Shown here one piece after another: positions 1 through 7,737 of a DNA stretch of 64,000 nucleotides. The position numbers were made by a program, and so were the translations under genes. The stretch is from Fodinibius sp964490705. Its GTDB lineage: Bacteria; Bacteroidota; Rhodothermia; Balneolales; Balneolaceae. The notes below the pieces were generated by a model, which made no database searches, was not told where the DNA came from, and saw only the letters and a list, made by a program, of their open reading frames with translations. The stretch's first letter is position 1. Every line of letters begins with the position of its first letter. The DNA lies in the NCBI GenBank assembly GCA_964490705.1, contig CAZBCG010000002.1, forward strand, positions 62,001-126,000, read 5' to 3'.

Positions 1-458
1 ATTTTCTTTTTTGTAATACCCCGACTAGAATCAAAATCGTAATCCCCAAAAACAAAATTCATGACTTGATCTACAATTTTGTGCTTGAATACTTTATTAA
101 ATTGAGTGAACTTTTCTTTATTTGCTTCGCTTTTAAAATAGTAGCTAACGAACCAAATAATTAGTGCTATCAGCCAGATTGATTCTTTTGCTAGTCCAAG
201 TGTAAGTCGCCATATCCCATCCAGGTTGTCAGCAATATTGATATCCGTTGCCAGGATTACTACACCCAAAACAACCAGGTAGAGCCCTACTAGAATTGAT
301 ACAATTTTCAATACGGTTAACACTTGGTGAAAAAAAGAGACCTTAAAGTCATACTTGCCCTTGGAGTTCACCATTTGCAGGGCTTCATGCTGAATCTCCT
401 TCAGCTCATCGTCTAGTTCGTTTTCTACGAAGTGCTTGAACTCTTCTCTTGATTTCAT
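1..458 (-). CDS. DUF3137-like membrane protein, partial (C-terminus beyond window)
   Basis: About 152 residues are visible and the frame runs off the left edge still open. The protein starts MKSREEFKHF, has a charged amphipathic N-terminus, then two membrane segments (about residues 48-70 and 85-110). These are followed by a soluble stretch with FNKVFKHKIVDQVMNFVFG and SSRGITKKK. That order resembles DUF3137 proteins, two N-terminal helices before a cytosolic domain, whose function is unknown. It lies 45 bp downstream of a second protein with the same start and the same order of segments, so the two are probably a tandem duplicate transcribed together. The sequence is visibly more AT-rich than the B12 genes to its right. 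The family call is from pattern memory and is moderately sure. Confidence 0.55.
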   Translation of the reverse strand, partial: MKSREEFKHFVENELDDELKEIQHEALQMVNSKGKYDFKVSFFHQVLTVLKIVSILVGLYLVVLGVVILATDINIADNLDGIWRLTLGLAKESIWLIALIIWFVSYYFKSEANKEKFTQFNKVFKHKIVDQVMNFVFGDYDFDSSRGITKKK

Positions 459-503
459 GATTGGTTATCTTTCTTGGTTTATCCGATCGACTGTATATTA
501 CCT

Positions 504-1765
504 TCACTCTTTCGACCAGATGCGAGTATTCAGGTTAAATTCATCTACAATATCTGTAATAAATAGAAGGTCTCTGTAATAGCTATATACATCCACATCA
601 TCTACCATCTCTGCAACTTTGTTAACGAAATTCTCGGGATCGGCCAATAAAACTCGATTAACATTTTCACTTTCAACATCAAATAGATCCTTTTGAAAGG
701 GTATAGCAAAATGGATCCTGGAATCAAAAAAACTAATAAATAGATTGCGGTCAGTTCGTTCGTGAAAGCTCTGAAGGCGATCCAAAAGAGTTGTTGTTAA
801 TATATAGCGAGCTTCAGTCTGGTCAGTACTGTAAATATCATACACAGACTCTAACTCCTGATTTTCTAAATGGACCTGATGAAACGATTGTCTATTATTG
901 GAGCTCATCAATCGCTTATCTGACTGGTATGATATAAAGGCAGAGCTGTCTATCTTGCCTATCGATCCATCTGCTTTTTTGATCCTGACCCCCATTTCGA
1001 ATTCCATTGGTCTAATAATGGTTTGCCCCTGAAAATGTTTGTGGAAATCTGCTATAAAATATAAGCCACGAAAGAAGGGACGATGCTGCATGGCTAATAT
1101 CTTAGCATACACCTGATCCTTTAGATTAGATTCCTGGGTGTTATTCTCGATGTCTTCCTTAAGCTGAAACTTGCGGAGAGTCAGAATAACTTCTGAAAAT
1201 TCCAGAACTGTCTCTCCAATGGTGCCTGAGATATAATCTTCACTAAATATTCCGTTTGACTTTTCGGGGAATATTAAACTTTCATTGATCTCTTTTTTGC
1301 TCAACCCGCTCGTGGGCTGATATGAAAAGGAATCACCTAAAAAGTCAACGATGTCCCCCATGATTTCACTCTTCAACTTGTTTTGAAAGTCAGCAAGATC
1401 ACCAAATTTATCTTTTTTTGTTTCCAAGAATAAGGTGATAAGTAGCCAAAGAATTGCCAACGCTACTCCACCTCCGAAAAGCCAAAGGTTCAATTCCATA
1501 AAAGTCATACCGTCGAATGGCGCCGCTTTATCAGATGTAAGCCACACGATGACCGTAACTGGGGAACATAGTATTACTGCGATCGCCCCCAAGCTGAATA
1601 TGTACTTGATAATATTTAGAGGTCTATATGATTCGTCATTTAAATCCTTATACCCTCTGACTGTTTCTTTATTTACGGCTTTTTTTTCGCCTCCTTTTGT
1701 AAATGCTTAATTGATTCCTTCAATCCATTCATGTAATAGGATTTAAATGCCTCAACTGATTTCAT
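504..1765 (-). pseudogene. DUF3137-like membrane protein with a -1 frameshift at an A8 run (decayed, mis-sequenced or recoded)
   Basis: Translation from the ATG at 1765 (AGGAAG upstream) gives a 30-residue peptide beginning MKSVEAFKSYY and ending at a UAA at 1673-1675. The adjacent frame continues open for over 370 residues to the stop at 504 but has no ATG start of its own. Joining the frames at the eight-A run (complement of 1680-1687) gives about 420 residues whose start matches the neighbouring paralogue (MKS-E-FK). It then has two membrane helices and a domain containing SGLSKKEINES and FSEDYISGTIGET, typical of DUF3137. The zero-frame run reads A-AAA-AAG, a known -1 slippery heptamer, with AGGAGG just upstream. 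It could be a pseudogene, a homopolymer sequencing error, or a gene using recoding or slippage. Confidence 0.6.
1680..1695 (-). promoter_or_regulatory. Candidate -1 slippery site (A-AAA-AAG) with upstream SD-like AGGAGG
   Basis: On the minus strand, AGGAGG (1695-1690) is followed by CG and eight A residues, then GCCG and a zero-frame UAA two codons on. Slipping back one base at AAA-AAG gives AAA-AAA and then GCC, exactly the frame of the downstream 370-residue segment. dnaX-type frameshift sites use the same heptamer and an SD-like stimulator, but there the spacing is nearer 10 nt; here it is about 4. A possible hairpin (AGAGG pairing with CCTCT) begins roughly 20 nt downstream, further than usual. 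Confidence 0.4.
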
Positions 1766-1978
1766 AACGCTCTTCCTTACTTTCAGGCCAAATCATTGGT
1801 TTATACGTCTCTCTTGCATGCAATAATATCAGAAAATGATTAAGATCGAACAGTATTTCAAATACAAGGACTCGATATCTGAATATTAGGGAAAGGTATG
1901 GTACCATTAAACTGGTTGCCGTTGGCTTCTATCACAGAATACCGTTATTATTACTGCTCTTATAATTTTAACATTCTG

Positions 1979-2176
1979 ATTTGATAGTGGTCCGCATCGC
2001 CGTTTGAAGATGCGGTTAAAAGGGAATCCGGTGATCCAAATTTGGGAAATTCCGGAGCAGTCCCCGCTGCTGTAAGCTCCAGCAGCTTTTGATCCTTCAA
2101 AACCACTGTGCCGATATCATCGGGACGGGAAGGTTGTCAAAAGTGGAGTAAGCCAGAAGACCTGCCGGTATCAATG
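1979..2176 (+). promoter_or_regulatory. Cobalamin (B12) riboswitch upstream of btuFCD
   Basis: The conserved cobalamin aptamer landmarks are present in order: AAAAGGGAA, the CCGGTGATCC and TTCCGGAGC segments, the loop CCCGC at 2063-2067, CTGTAAGC, CCACTGTGCCG, GGGACGGGAAGG and the B12 box AGCCAGAAGACCTGCC at 2151-2166. A closing P1 helix can form between TTGATA (1981-1986) and TATCAA (2169-2174). The class normally turns off downstream genes when a cobalamin is bound. The 213 bases between the DUF3137 gene and the aptamer presumably hold its promoter, but I cannot assign one. Confidence 0.93.
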
Positions 2177-2184
2177 ACGGAAAA

Positions 2185-2203
2185 AGCTTTCGGGAGAAAA
2201 GCT
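2185..2203 (+). promoter_or_regulatory. Expression-platform hairpin with SD-like loop, riboswitch 1
   Basis: AGCTTT (2185-2190) pairs with AAAGCT (2198-2203), leaving the loop CGGGAGA. The loop contains the only SD-like GGGAG before the chosen btuF ATG at 2210. Its CGGG is complementary to CCCG in the aptamer loop at 2063-2067. In known cobalamin riboswitches a loop-loop contact (L5-L13) couples binding to expression, so this fits translational control by masking the ribosome site. Confidence 0.6.
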
Positions 2204-2209
2204 GTATCC

Positions 2210-3394
2210 ATGTTCCAGATACGACCGTACATTTCCTATTTTTTTGTAGCCCTTACTGTTTCTATTTCCATTCTTTTATCAGGATGGTCATGCCAGTCGG
2301 CCGAGCGGCAAAACAGTTCACAAGTTTCAGCCGATTCTGTTCAATTCAACGATCAGGTTCATGCCCGGTATGCTGAGGGGTTTCAGATCAGCTATCACAA
2401 GAATTACAAGCTGCTCGAAATCCTGAAGCCGTTCCAAGACAAAGTTGATACCCTGCGCTATTCCTTGGTTCCGAGAGCACTGACCGATCAGGTTGAAGTT
2501 GAGGACACCCGCGAAATTCCCATCCCCGTGGAAAGTATTATTGCTACTTCTACAACGCATATTGGGCTGACCGAAATGCTCAATGCCAATGCAGTGATTA
2601 CCGGGATGGTGGGCGCTGAGTATGTCTATAACGAAGAAATCCGAGAGCGGTTGGAATCAGGCAATACTACGAGCTTTCCGCAGGGGGAATTCAACAAAGA
2701 GCAGGCCATGGCTATGCAACCCGATCTGCTGATGATATCCGGGGGACAATCGTCCCAGTTTGATAACTATCGCGTGCTGCAGGATGCCGGTATCAATGTG
2801 CTGGTTAATTCGGAGTGGCTCGAAACCACGCCGTTGGGCAAGGCCGAGTGGGTTAAGGTATTGGCGGCACTCCTGAATAAAGAGCAAGTAGCAAATCAAC
2901 AGTTTGATAAAGTTGCACAACGATATAATGCGCTTAAAGAGAAAGTGGGGGCGGTGGGCGAAAAGCCACTGGTGATTAACAATATGCCGTACAAAGGAGC
3001 GTGGTTTGTGTCGGGCGGCGAAAGTTTTACTGCGCAATTTTTGAAAGATGCGGGTGCTGATTATCCCTGGTTCGATACGAAGGAGACGGGCGGACTTCGC
3101 AAAGATTTTGAGGTTGTCTATGAAGTAGGTCTCAACGCGGATGTGTGGGTGAATCCCGGGGCGGCTCAATCGAAGGAGGATATTTTGGCTAAGGATTCGC
3201 GGTTTAAGGATTTTAAACCGTTTGAGACCGGACGGATTTACAACAATAACAAGCGCACCAACGACTCTGGTGGTAACGATTTTTGGGAGTCCGGCGTCGT
3301 GCATCCGGAGATTTTGCTGGCTGATCTGATCAAGATTTTTCATCCCGAGCTCATGCCCGATCACGAATTGTACTACTATCAAAAAGTGGACTAA
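2210..3394 (+). CDS. btuF: Cobalamin ABC transporter substrate-binding protein
   Basis: A periplasmic or lipid-anchored binding protein that hands B12 to the BtuCD importer. The ATG at 2210 gives 394 residues with a hydrophobic signal (about residues 10-28) ending in a cysteine (SGWSC), so a lipoprotein is possible, although the lipobox is imperfect. An earlier in-frame ATG at 2108 lies inside the riboswitch aptamer and would translate it, so it is rejected. Two lobes of the BtuF/FhuD fold are suggested by the AVITGMVG region, the MQPDLLMISGG region and a late ADVWVNPGAAQ segment. The stop overlaps the permease start in TAATG, indicating coupling. Siderophore binding is the alternative, but the riboswitch argues for B12. 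Confidence 0.85.
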   Translation: MFQIRPYISYFFVALTVSISILLSGWSCQSAERQNSSQVSADSVQFNDQVHARYAEGFQISYHKNYKLLEILKPFQDKVDTLRYSLVPRALTDQVEVEDTREIPIPVESIIATSTTHIGLTEMLNANAVITGMVGAEYVYNEEIRERLESGNTTSFPQGEFNKEQAMAMQPDLLMISGGQSSQFDNYRVLQDAGINVLVNSEWLETTPLGKAEWVKVLAALLNKEQVANQQFDKVAQRYNALKEKVGAVGEKPLVINNMPYKGAWFVSGGESFTAQFLKDAGADYPWFDTKETGGLRKDFEVVYEVGLNADVWVNPGAAQSKEDILAKDSRFKDFKPFETGRIYNNNKRTNDSGGNDFWESGVVHPEILLADLIKIFHPELMPDHELYYYQKVD

Positions 3395-4470
3395 TGACCG
3401 AGTCAGTATCCCATAACTCAACGCAGTATCGCACGGGCATTCGTCCGCTGTATTTTTCGTTGCTTATCGCTGGAGTAGTTCTTCTTTTCTTGACGAACCT
3501 TGCGCTCGGCTCTGTTGATATCCCCATAGAAGCTATTGTTCAGATTTTAATGGGAGGAGAGGTCTCCCAGGGAACATGGCAAAAAATTGTGGTCAATATT
3601 CGGATTCCCCGTGCTGTGACGGCTATTTTAGCCGGCAGTGCGCTGTCAGTAGGCGGACTCCAAATGCAGACGCTGTTTCGAAACCCGCTGGCCGGTCCGT
3701 CGGTGCTGGGCATTACGGCCGGAGCCAGCTTAGGAGTTGCCATCGTGATGCTTGCAGCGGGAACCATCACCAGTATTTTTGCCATACAGCAACTTTCGGC
3801 CATGGGCAGCTGGTTGATTGTAATTGCTGCCAGTTTGGGATCGGCTGCTGTGTTGCTTTTGATTTTATTGATTTCCATTAAAGTGAGAGACAATGTAACG
3901 CTGCTAATTATCGGCCTGATGATCGGCAATCTCACCATCGCGCTGGTGAGTATCTGGCAATATTTCAGTCGTCCCGAGCAGATTCAGGATTATTTGATCT
4001 GGACTTTCGGAAGCCTGAGCGGCGTGCCGCTCAACCAGCTCTGGATTTTAGGTGCTGTAGCAGTTTTGGGAACTGGCATTGCGCTGGTGCTTTCAAAATC
4101 GCTAAACGGATTGCTGCTCGGCGAAAACTATGCCCGAAGCATGGGATTGTCGGTTATGGGCTCCCGCATCTGGATTATCGTAAGTACCAGCCTGCTGGCC
4201 GGAGGCATTACCGCTTTTTGTGGTCCCATTGGTTTTGTGGGGATTGCCGTGCCGCATCTCACGCGATCACTGCTTGGTACCAACGATCATCGCGTGCTCA
4301 TTCCGGGCACACTGTTGATGGGAGCAATCTTGCTATTGGCCTGTGATATTATTGCTCAGGTTCCCGGCTCGACAACAACGTTGCCGATTAGTGCGGTTAC
4401 CTCGATGGTGGGGTCACCGGTCGTAATTTGGGTAATCATCCAGCGAAAAAATTTGCAGGCCTCATTCTGA
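3394..4470 (+). CDS. btuC: Cobalamin ABC transporter permease (FecCD family)
   Basis: This 358-residue inner-membrane permease has about ten hydrophobic segments and is the usual length for BtuC/FecCD proteins. Family landmarks include RIPRAVTAILAGSALSVGG near residues 70-88, FRNPLAGPSVLGITAGAS after it, and GPIGFVGIAVPHLTR at 277-291, the region contacting the ATPase. It forms a dimer that, with BtuD, moves vitamin B12 from the periplasm to the cytoplasm. Its start overlaps the btuF stop and its stop overlaps the ATPase start (TGATG), so btuF, btuC and btuD form one tightly coupled operon under riboswitch 1. Confidence 0.9.
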   Translation: MTESVSHNSTQYRTGIRPLYFSLLIAGVVLLFLTNLALGSVDIPIEAIVQILMGGEVSQGTWQKIVVNIRIPRAVTAILAGSALSVGGLQMQTLFRNPLAGPSVLGITAGASLGVAIVMLAAGTITSIFAIQQLSAMGSWLIVIAASLGSAAVLLLILLISIKVRDNVTLLIIGLMIGNLTIALVSIWQYFSRPEQIQDYLIWTFGSLSGVPLNQLWILGAVAVLGTGIALVLSKSLNGLLLGENYARSMGLSVMGSRIWIIVSTSLLAGGITAFCGPIGFVGIAVPHLTRSLLGTNDHRVLIPGTLLMGAILLLACDIIAQVPGSTTTLPISAVTSMVGSPVVIWVIIQRKNLQASF

Positions 4471-5492
4471 TGGAAACAACTTCTACCATCATATCGACTC
4501 GTGATTTGACGATCGGATTTCCTGCCCGGCGCGGGAAAAAGTCTCCGACCGTAGTGGCATCCGAGATCGAAGTAGCACTCCACCGGGGCGAAGTGGTATG
4601 CCTGCTGGGACCGAACGGTTCGGGGAAATCGACGCTCATTCGCACGCTTACAGGATTGCATTCTCCGCTGGGAGGAAACATTCAGCTGGATGGGCAGTTG
4701 CTCAATCATTTTTCAAATAAACGGCTGGCGACCAAGATAAGCACAGTGCTCACCGATCGATTGACCATTGGAAACTTGAGCGTTTATGAGTTAGTCTCAT
4801 TTGGGCGATCACCATACACCGGTTGGTTTGGATCGCTTTCCAGGCAGGATGAAGAAATTGTGCAGTGGGCCATTGAATCCACGGGTATTCAGGAATTTGT
4901 GGATCGTGATGTGCTGCGACTGAGTGATGGAGAGCGCCAAAAAGTGATGATTGCGCGGGCACTGGCTCAGGATACGGAGGCGATTTTGCTGGATGAACCC
5001 ACGGCTCATCTCGATCTGCCGAATCGCGTAGAGATTATTCGACTGCTTCGAAACTTGGCGCACGATACCCAGCAGGGTATTCTGCTTTCGACCCATGAGC
5101 TGGACCTGGCCCTCAAGGCGGCCGACACGCTCTGGCTTATTGATGGAGACGGTAAAGTCGTAACCGGTGCGCCCGAAGATCTTGTGCTGGACGGTACTTT
5201 TGAATCCGTGTTCGAGCGTGACAGTTTCGACTTCGATCGAAGTACCGGTTCGTTTACGCTTCATCATCCCCAGAAAGAACCGATTTATCTCACCGGCGAT
5301 ACGGTGGGCGTGTTCTGGACGCGCAGGGCGCTGGAGCGTGAAGGGCATCAGGTGACGGAATCCAACGGAACCTCATTGCAAATTGATGTGCAGTACAAAA
5401 ACGATGATTTCGTCTGGTCAATATCCAATGGCGGCGATGAGATAACATGCAAATCAGTAAACGAAATGCTCAATAAATTGAAGCAAGCATAA
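4470..5492 (+). CDS. btuD: Cobalamin ABC transporter ATPase
   Basis: The 340-residue ATP-binding subunit of the B12 importer. Walker A is GPNGSGKST at residues 47-55, the signature is LSDGE at 151-155, and Walker B is ILLDEP at 172-177 followed by the D-loop HLD and a switch histidine in STHELD. I chose the ATG at 4470 because it overlaps the btuC stop. An earlier start at 4428 would add residues read from inside btuC. The roughly 90 residues after the ATPase core (from about residue 250) form an extra C-terminal domain that E. coli BtuD lacks; its role is unknown. No strong terminator follows. Confidence 0.9.
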   Translation: METTSTIISTRDLTIGFPARRGKKSPTVVASEIEVALHRGEVVCLLGPNGSGKSTLIRTLTGLHSPLGGNIQLDGQLLNHFSNKRLATKISTVLTDRLTIGNLSVYELVSFGRSPYTGWFGSLSRQDEEIVQWAIESTGIQEFVDRDVLRLSDGERQKVMIARALAQDTEAILLDEPTAHLDLPNRVEIIRLLRNLAHDTQQGILLSTHELDLALKAADTLWLIDGDGKVVTGAPEDLVLDGTFESVFERDSFDFDRSTGSFTLHHPQKEPIYLTGDTVGVFWTRRALEREGHQVTESNGTSLQIDVQYKNDDFVWSISNGGDEITCKSVNEMLNKLKQA

Positions 5493-5548
5493 AAACGTAT
5501 TTTCATTTTTCATTTTAATCAGAAAGCCTCTATCTTGAGGTCTCTTTG

Positions 5549-5759
5549 AAATAGTGATTCGGTTCCCCACGAACACTGGGGTGAAAAGGGAATTTCGTGC
5601 TCCCGATGCAATCGGGAAAATCGAAAGCTGTACCCGCAACTGTGATTCCATCATAGTGTTGTCCCATATCTTTTTGCCACTATCCACGCACATATTATGT
5701 GCGGGATGGGAAGGCCGGACAGCCGGAAGAGCCAGGAGACCTGCCAATCGATTCTATTT
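5549..5759 (+). promoter_or_regulatory. Cobalamin (B12) riboswitch upstream of btuB
   Basis: A second complete aptamer. It contains AAAAGGGAATTTCGTGCTCC, the loop CCCGC at 5633-5637 followed by AACTGTGA, GCCACTATCC, GGGATGGGAAGGCC and the B12 box AGCCAGGAGACCTGCC at 5730-5745. P1 can close between AAATAG (5549-5554) and CTATTT (5754-5759). A peripheral hairpin built on CGCACATA/TATGTGCG (about 5688-5704) is an extension absent from riboswitch 1. It separates the TonB-receptor transcript from btuFCD and would let both respond to B12 independently. Confidence 0.93.
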
Positions 5760-5763
5760 CGAG

Positions 5764-5785
5764 AAACTTTCGGGAGTTAAAGTTT
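5764..5785 (+). promoter_or_regulatory. Expression-platform hairpin with SD-like loop, riboswitch 2
   Basis: AAACTTT (5764-5770) pairs with AAAGTTT (5779-5785) around the loop CGGGAGTT. The loop has the same CGGGAG as in riboswitch 1, again complementary to the aptamer CCCG (5633-5636). The stem sequence differs from riboswitch 1 while pairing is kept, which is covariation-like support. The GGGAG is 22 nt from the btuB ATG, rather far for a ribosome site, so the loop may act mainly as a tertiary contact. Confidence 0.55.
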
Positions 5786-5798
5786 TAAGAAATTTACC

Positions 5799-7730
5799 AT
5801 GGTTATCATATACCCTTTTGATATCCATAAAGTACTGCTCTTTGTAGTCTTTATGGGGATCTGCTGCAGCGTAACCCACGCGCAGAATACACTGCCTGAC
5901 ACCGTTGAGCTCGACGAAATTACGGTTGTGGCTACGCGTATTCAGCAGCCGATCGAGCATCAGCCAACCAATATTGAGTTTATTGATTCTGCCCGCATTG
6001 CTATGCTTTGGGATCAGAATATCGGTCAGCTGTTGAGCTCCCAGTCTTCGCTTTTTATTAAAGAAAGTGGTCCCGGTGCACTGGCAAATGTCTCCCAGCG
6101 GGGATTGTCATCCGAACAGGTACAAATACTTTGGGAGGGCATTCCCATCAACAATGTGATGGTGGGGCAAACCGATCTTTCTTTGTTGCCGGGTGGTATG
6201 TTTTCGGATGTACAAGTCAGTTCAGGGACGCCAAGTTCGGCTTTCGGCGGCGGAAGTTTGTCCGGTGCACTGTATTTGTCGTCTGATCTGAAAGGCAAAA
6301 ATCATCTTTCGTTACAGCAGCAGGTGGGTTCGTATGGGCAGTGGCAAACAATGCTCGACGGTCAATACCAGGCCGGGCGGTGGCGCGTGGGAATTCGAAG
6401 TTTTGTGGAGCGGTCAGAGAATGATTACGAATACTACAACCGCGCTTACAACCGAGAGGAGCAACGGCAACACAACCGTTCGGAAAAAGAAAATATTATG
6501 GCCACGATTGCGCGCGAAACCGACTCAGGACAAATAAAATCGATGCTTTGGTTTTCGGATAGTGACAACCAGATTCCGGGTACGATTATCAACGAGACGT
6601 CCGAAGCGCGGCAAAAAGATCAGGCGTTGCGGTGGTTGAGCAATTACGAGACCAAACTCGGGAAAACAAAAGTATCGGTAACAAATTACCTCGATCGCGT
6701 AGAGCTCAACTATTTTGATCCAGAAATCAATACGCGCAGTTTTAGTACGTACCGCCGCTGGATGGTGAGTGCGGATCTGTCGCTGGCATCATCAGCAAAT
6801 GTGTTGTGGAAAGGAGAAATTAGCGGCGCGCTTACGGGTGTTAAAACCAATAACTATCTGTCGGATCATCTGCGCCGACAGCTGAGTATTTTGGCCAATC
6901 CCGAGTTCACCATTTTTAATCAGCGACTTCGGATATATCCGGCATTGCGGCTGGATGCGTACAATGATTTCGGGACGGTGCTTAGTCCATCACTGGGACT
7001 TAATTATGAGCTGTTATCTGATGCCGTATTTCTGCGTGGACAGCTGAGCCGCGATTACAATCCCCCTACGTTCAATGCTCTCTATTGGGGAGAGGGCGGC
7101 AATCCCAATTTAGAGCCCGAGCGAAGTAAAAGTGCCGAAGCGGGGATGACGGTTACGCCTGATGCAGCAAGCTTCTCATCAATAAAACTAACTGCTTTTT
7201 ACAGCCTAATTGATCAGGGTATTCGCTGGTATCCCGGCAATAACGGCGTCTATTCACCCTCCAATGTCGAGCAGATCATAACGCAGGGCATCGAAGCAAA
7301 TCTTACGAATCAATTAGGACTTCCGGGTGATATCCGGTTACAGCTCAATCAATCTGCGAGTGTTACTGATACCCGAATTACCGAGCCGCGTTTTTCCGGG
7401 GATGCAGCCGTAGGGCACCAGATGCGGTATGTGCCCAAATGGAAATACAATGCTTCGCTATCGATTCAAAAGGGAATTGCCAACGCATTAGTACAATATC
7501 GCTGGGTGGGGCGTCGATACACGACCGATACCGAAGACATCGGCAATTCGCTCGATCCCTATCAGGTGGTTGATGCCACGCTGGAAGTACGCAAAGAATA
7601 TTTGGGATTACAATTTAAAGCCAGGGCGGGTGTACGCAATCTGCTCAACGAAGATTACGAAGTGGTGCAGTGGTACGCCATGCCCCAACGAAATTTCACC
7701 TTTTCTCTAACAGCAACCTATCAATTCTAA
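5799..7730 (+). CDS. btuB: TonB-dependent outer-membrane cobalamin receptor
   Basis: This 643-residue outer-membrane barrel takes up B12 using TonB energy. A signal peptide (residues 1-28, cut near THA-Q) is followed by a TonB box in VELDEITVVATR (about 37-47). A plug domain comes next (LLSSQSSLFIKESGPGALANV, then GLSSEQVQILWEGIPINN and the LLPGG region), then a beta-barrel ending in an aromatic residue (LTATYQF). The length matches BtuB-type receptors. It sits directly under riboswitch 2 and 7 bp before the BtuG-like lipoprotein gene. The riboswitch is the main evidence for a cobalamin rather than an iron-chelate substrate. Confidence 0.87.
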   Translation: MVIIYPFDIHKVLLFVVFMGICCSVTHAQNTLPDTVELDEITVVATRIQQPIEHQPTNIEFIDSARIAMLWDQNIGQLLSSQSSLFIKESGPGALANVSQRGLSSEQVQILWEGIPINNVMVGQTDLSLLPGGMFSDVQVSSGTPSSAFGGGSLSGALYLSSDLKGKNHLSLQQQVGSYGQWQTMLDGQYQAGRWRVGIRSFVERSENDYEYYNRAYNREEQRQHNRSEKENIMATIARETDSGQIKSMLWFSDSDNQIPGTIINETSEARQKDQALRWLSNYETKLGKTKVSVTNYLDRVELNYFDPEINTRSFSTYRRWMVSADLSLASSANVLWKGEISGALTGVKTNNYLSDHLRRQLSILANPEFTIFNQRLRIYPALRLDAYNDFGTVLSPSLGLNYELLSDAVFLRGQLSRDYNPPTFNALYWGEGGNPNLEPERSKSAEAGMTVTPDAASFSSIKLTAFYSLIDQGIRWYPGNNGVYSPSNVEQIITQGIEANLTNQLGLPGDIRLQLNQSASVTDTRITEPRFSGDAAVGHQMRYVPKWKYNASLSIQKGIANALVQYRWVGRRYTTDTEDIGNSLDPYQVVDATLEVRKEYLGLQFKARAGVRNLLNEDYEVVQWYAMPQRNFTFSLTATYQF

Positions 7731-7737
7731 AATTATT

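Noticed and set aside
2108..2209. ATG at 2108 as the start of btuF
   Set aside because: It lies inside the B12 aptamer and would translate conserved riboswitch RNA; the ATG at 2210 after the expression hairpin begins a proper signal peptide.
2657..3421. Minus-strand ORF opposite btuF
   Set aside because: Shadow of btuF; composition is Ile/Leu/His-rich and without family features.
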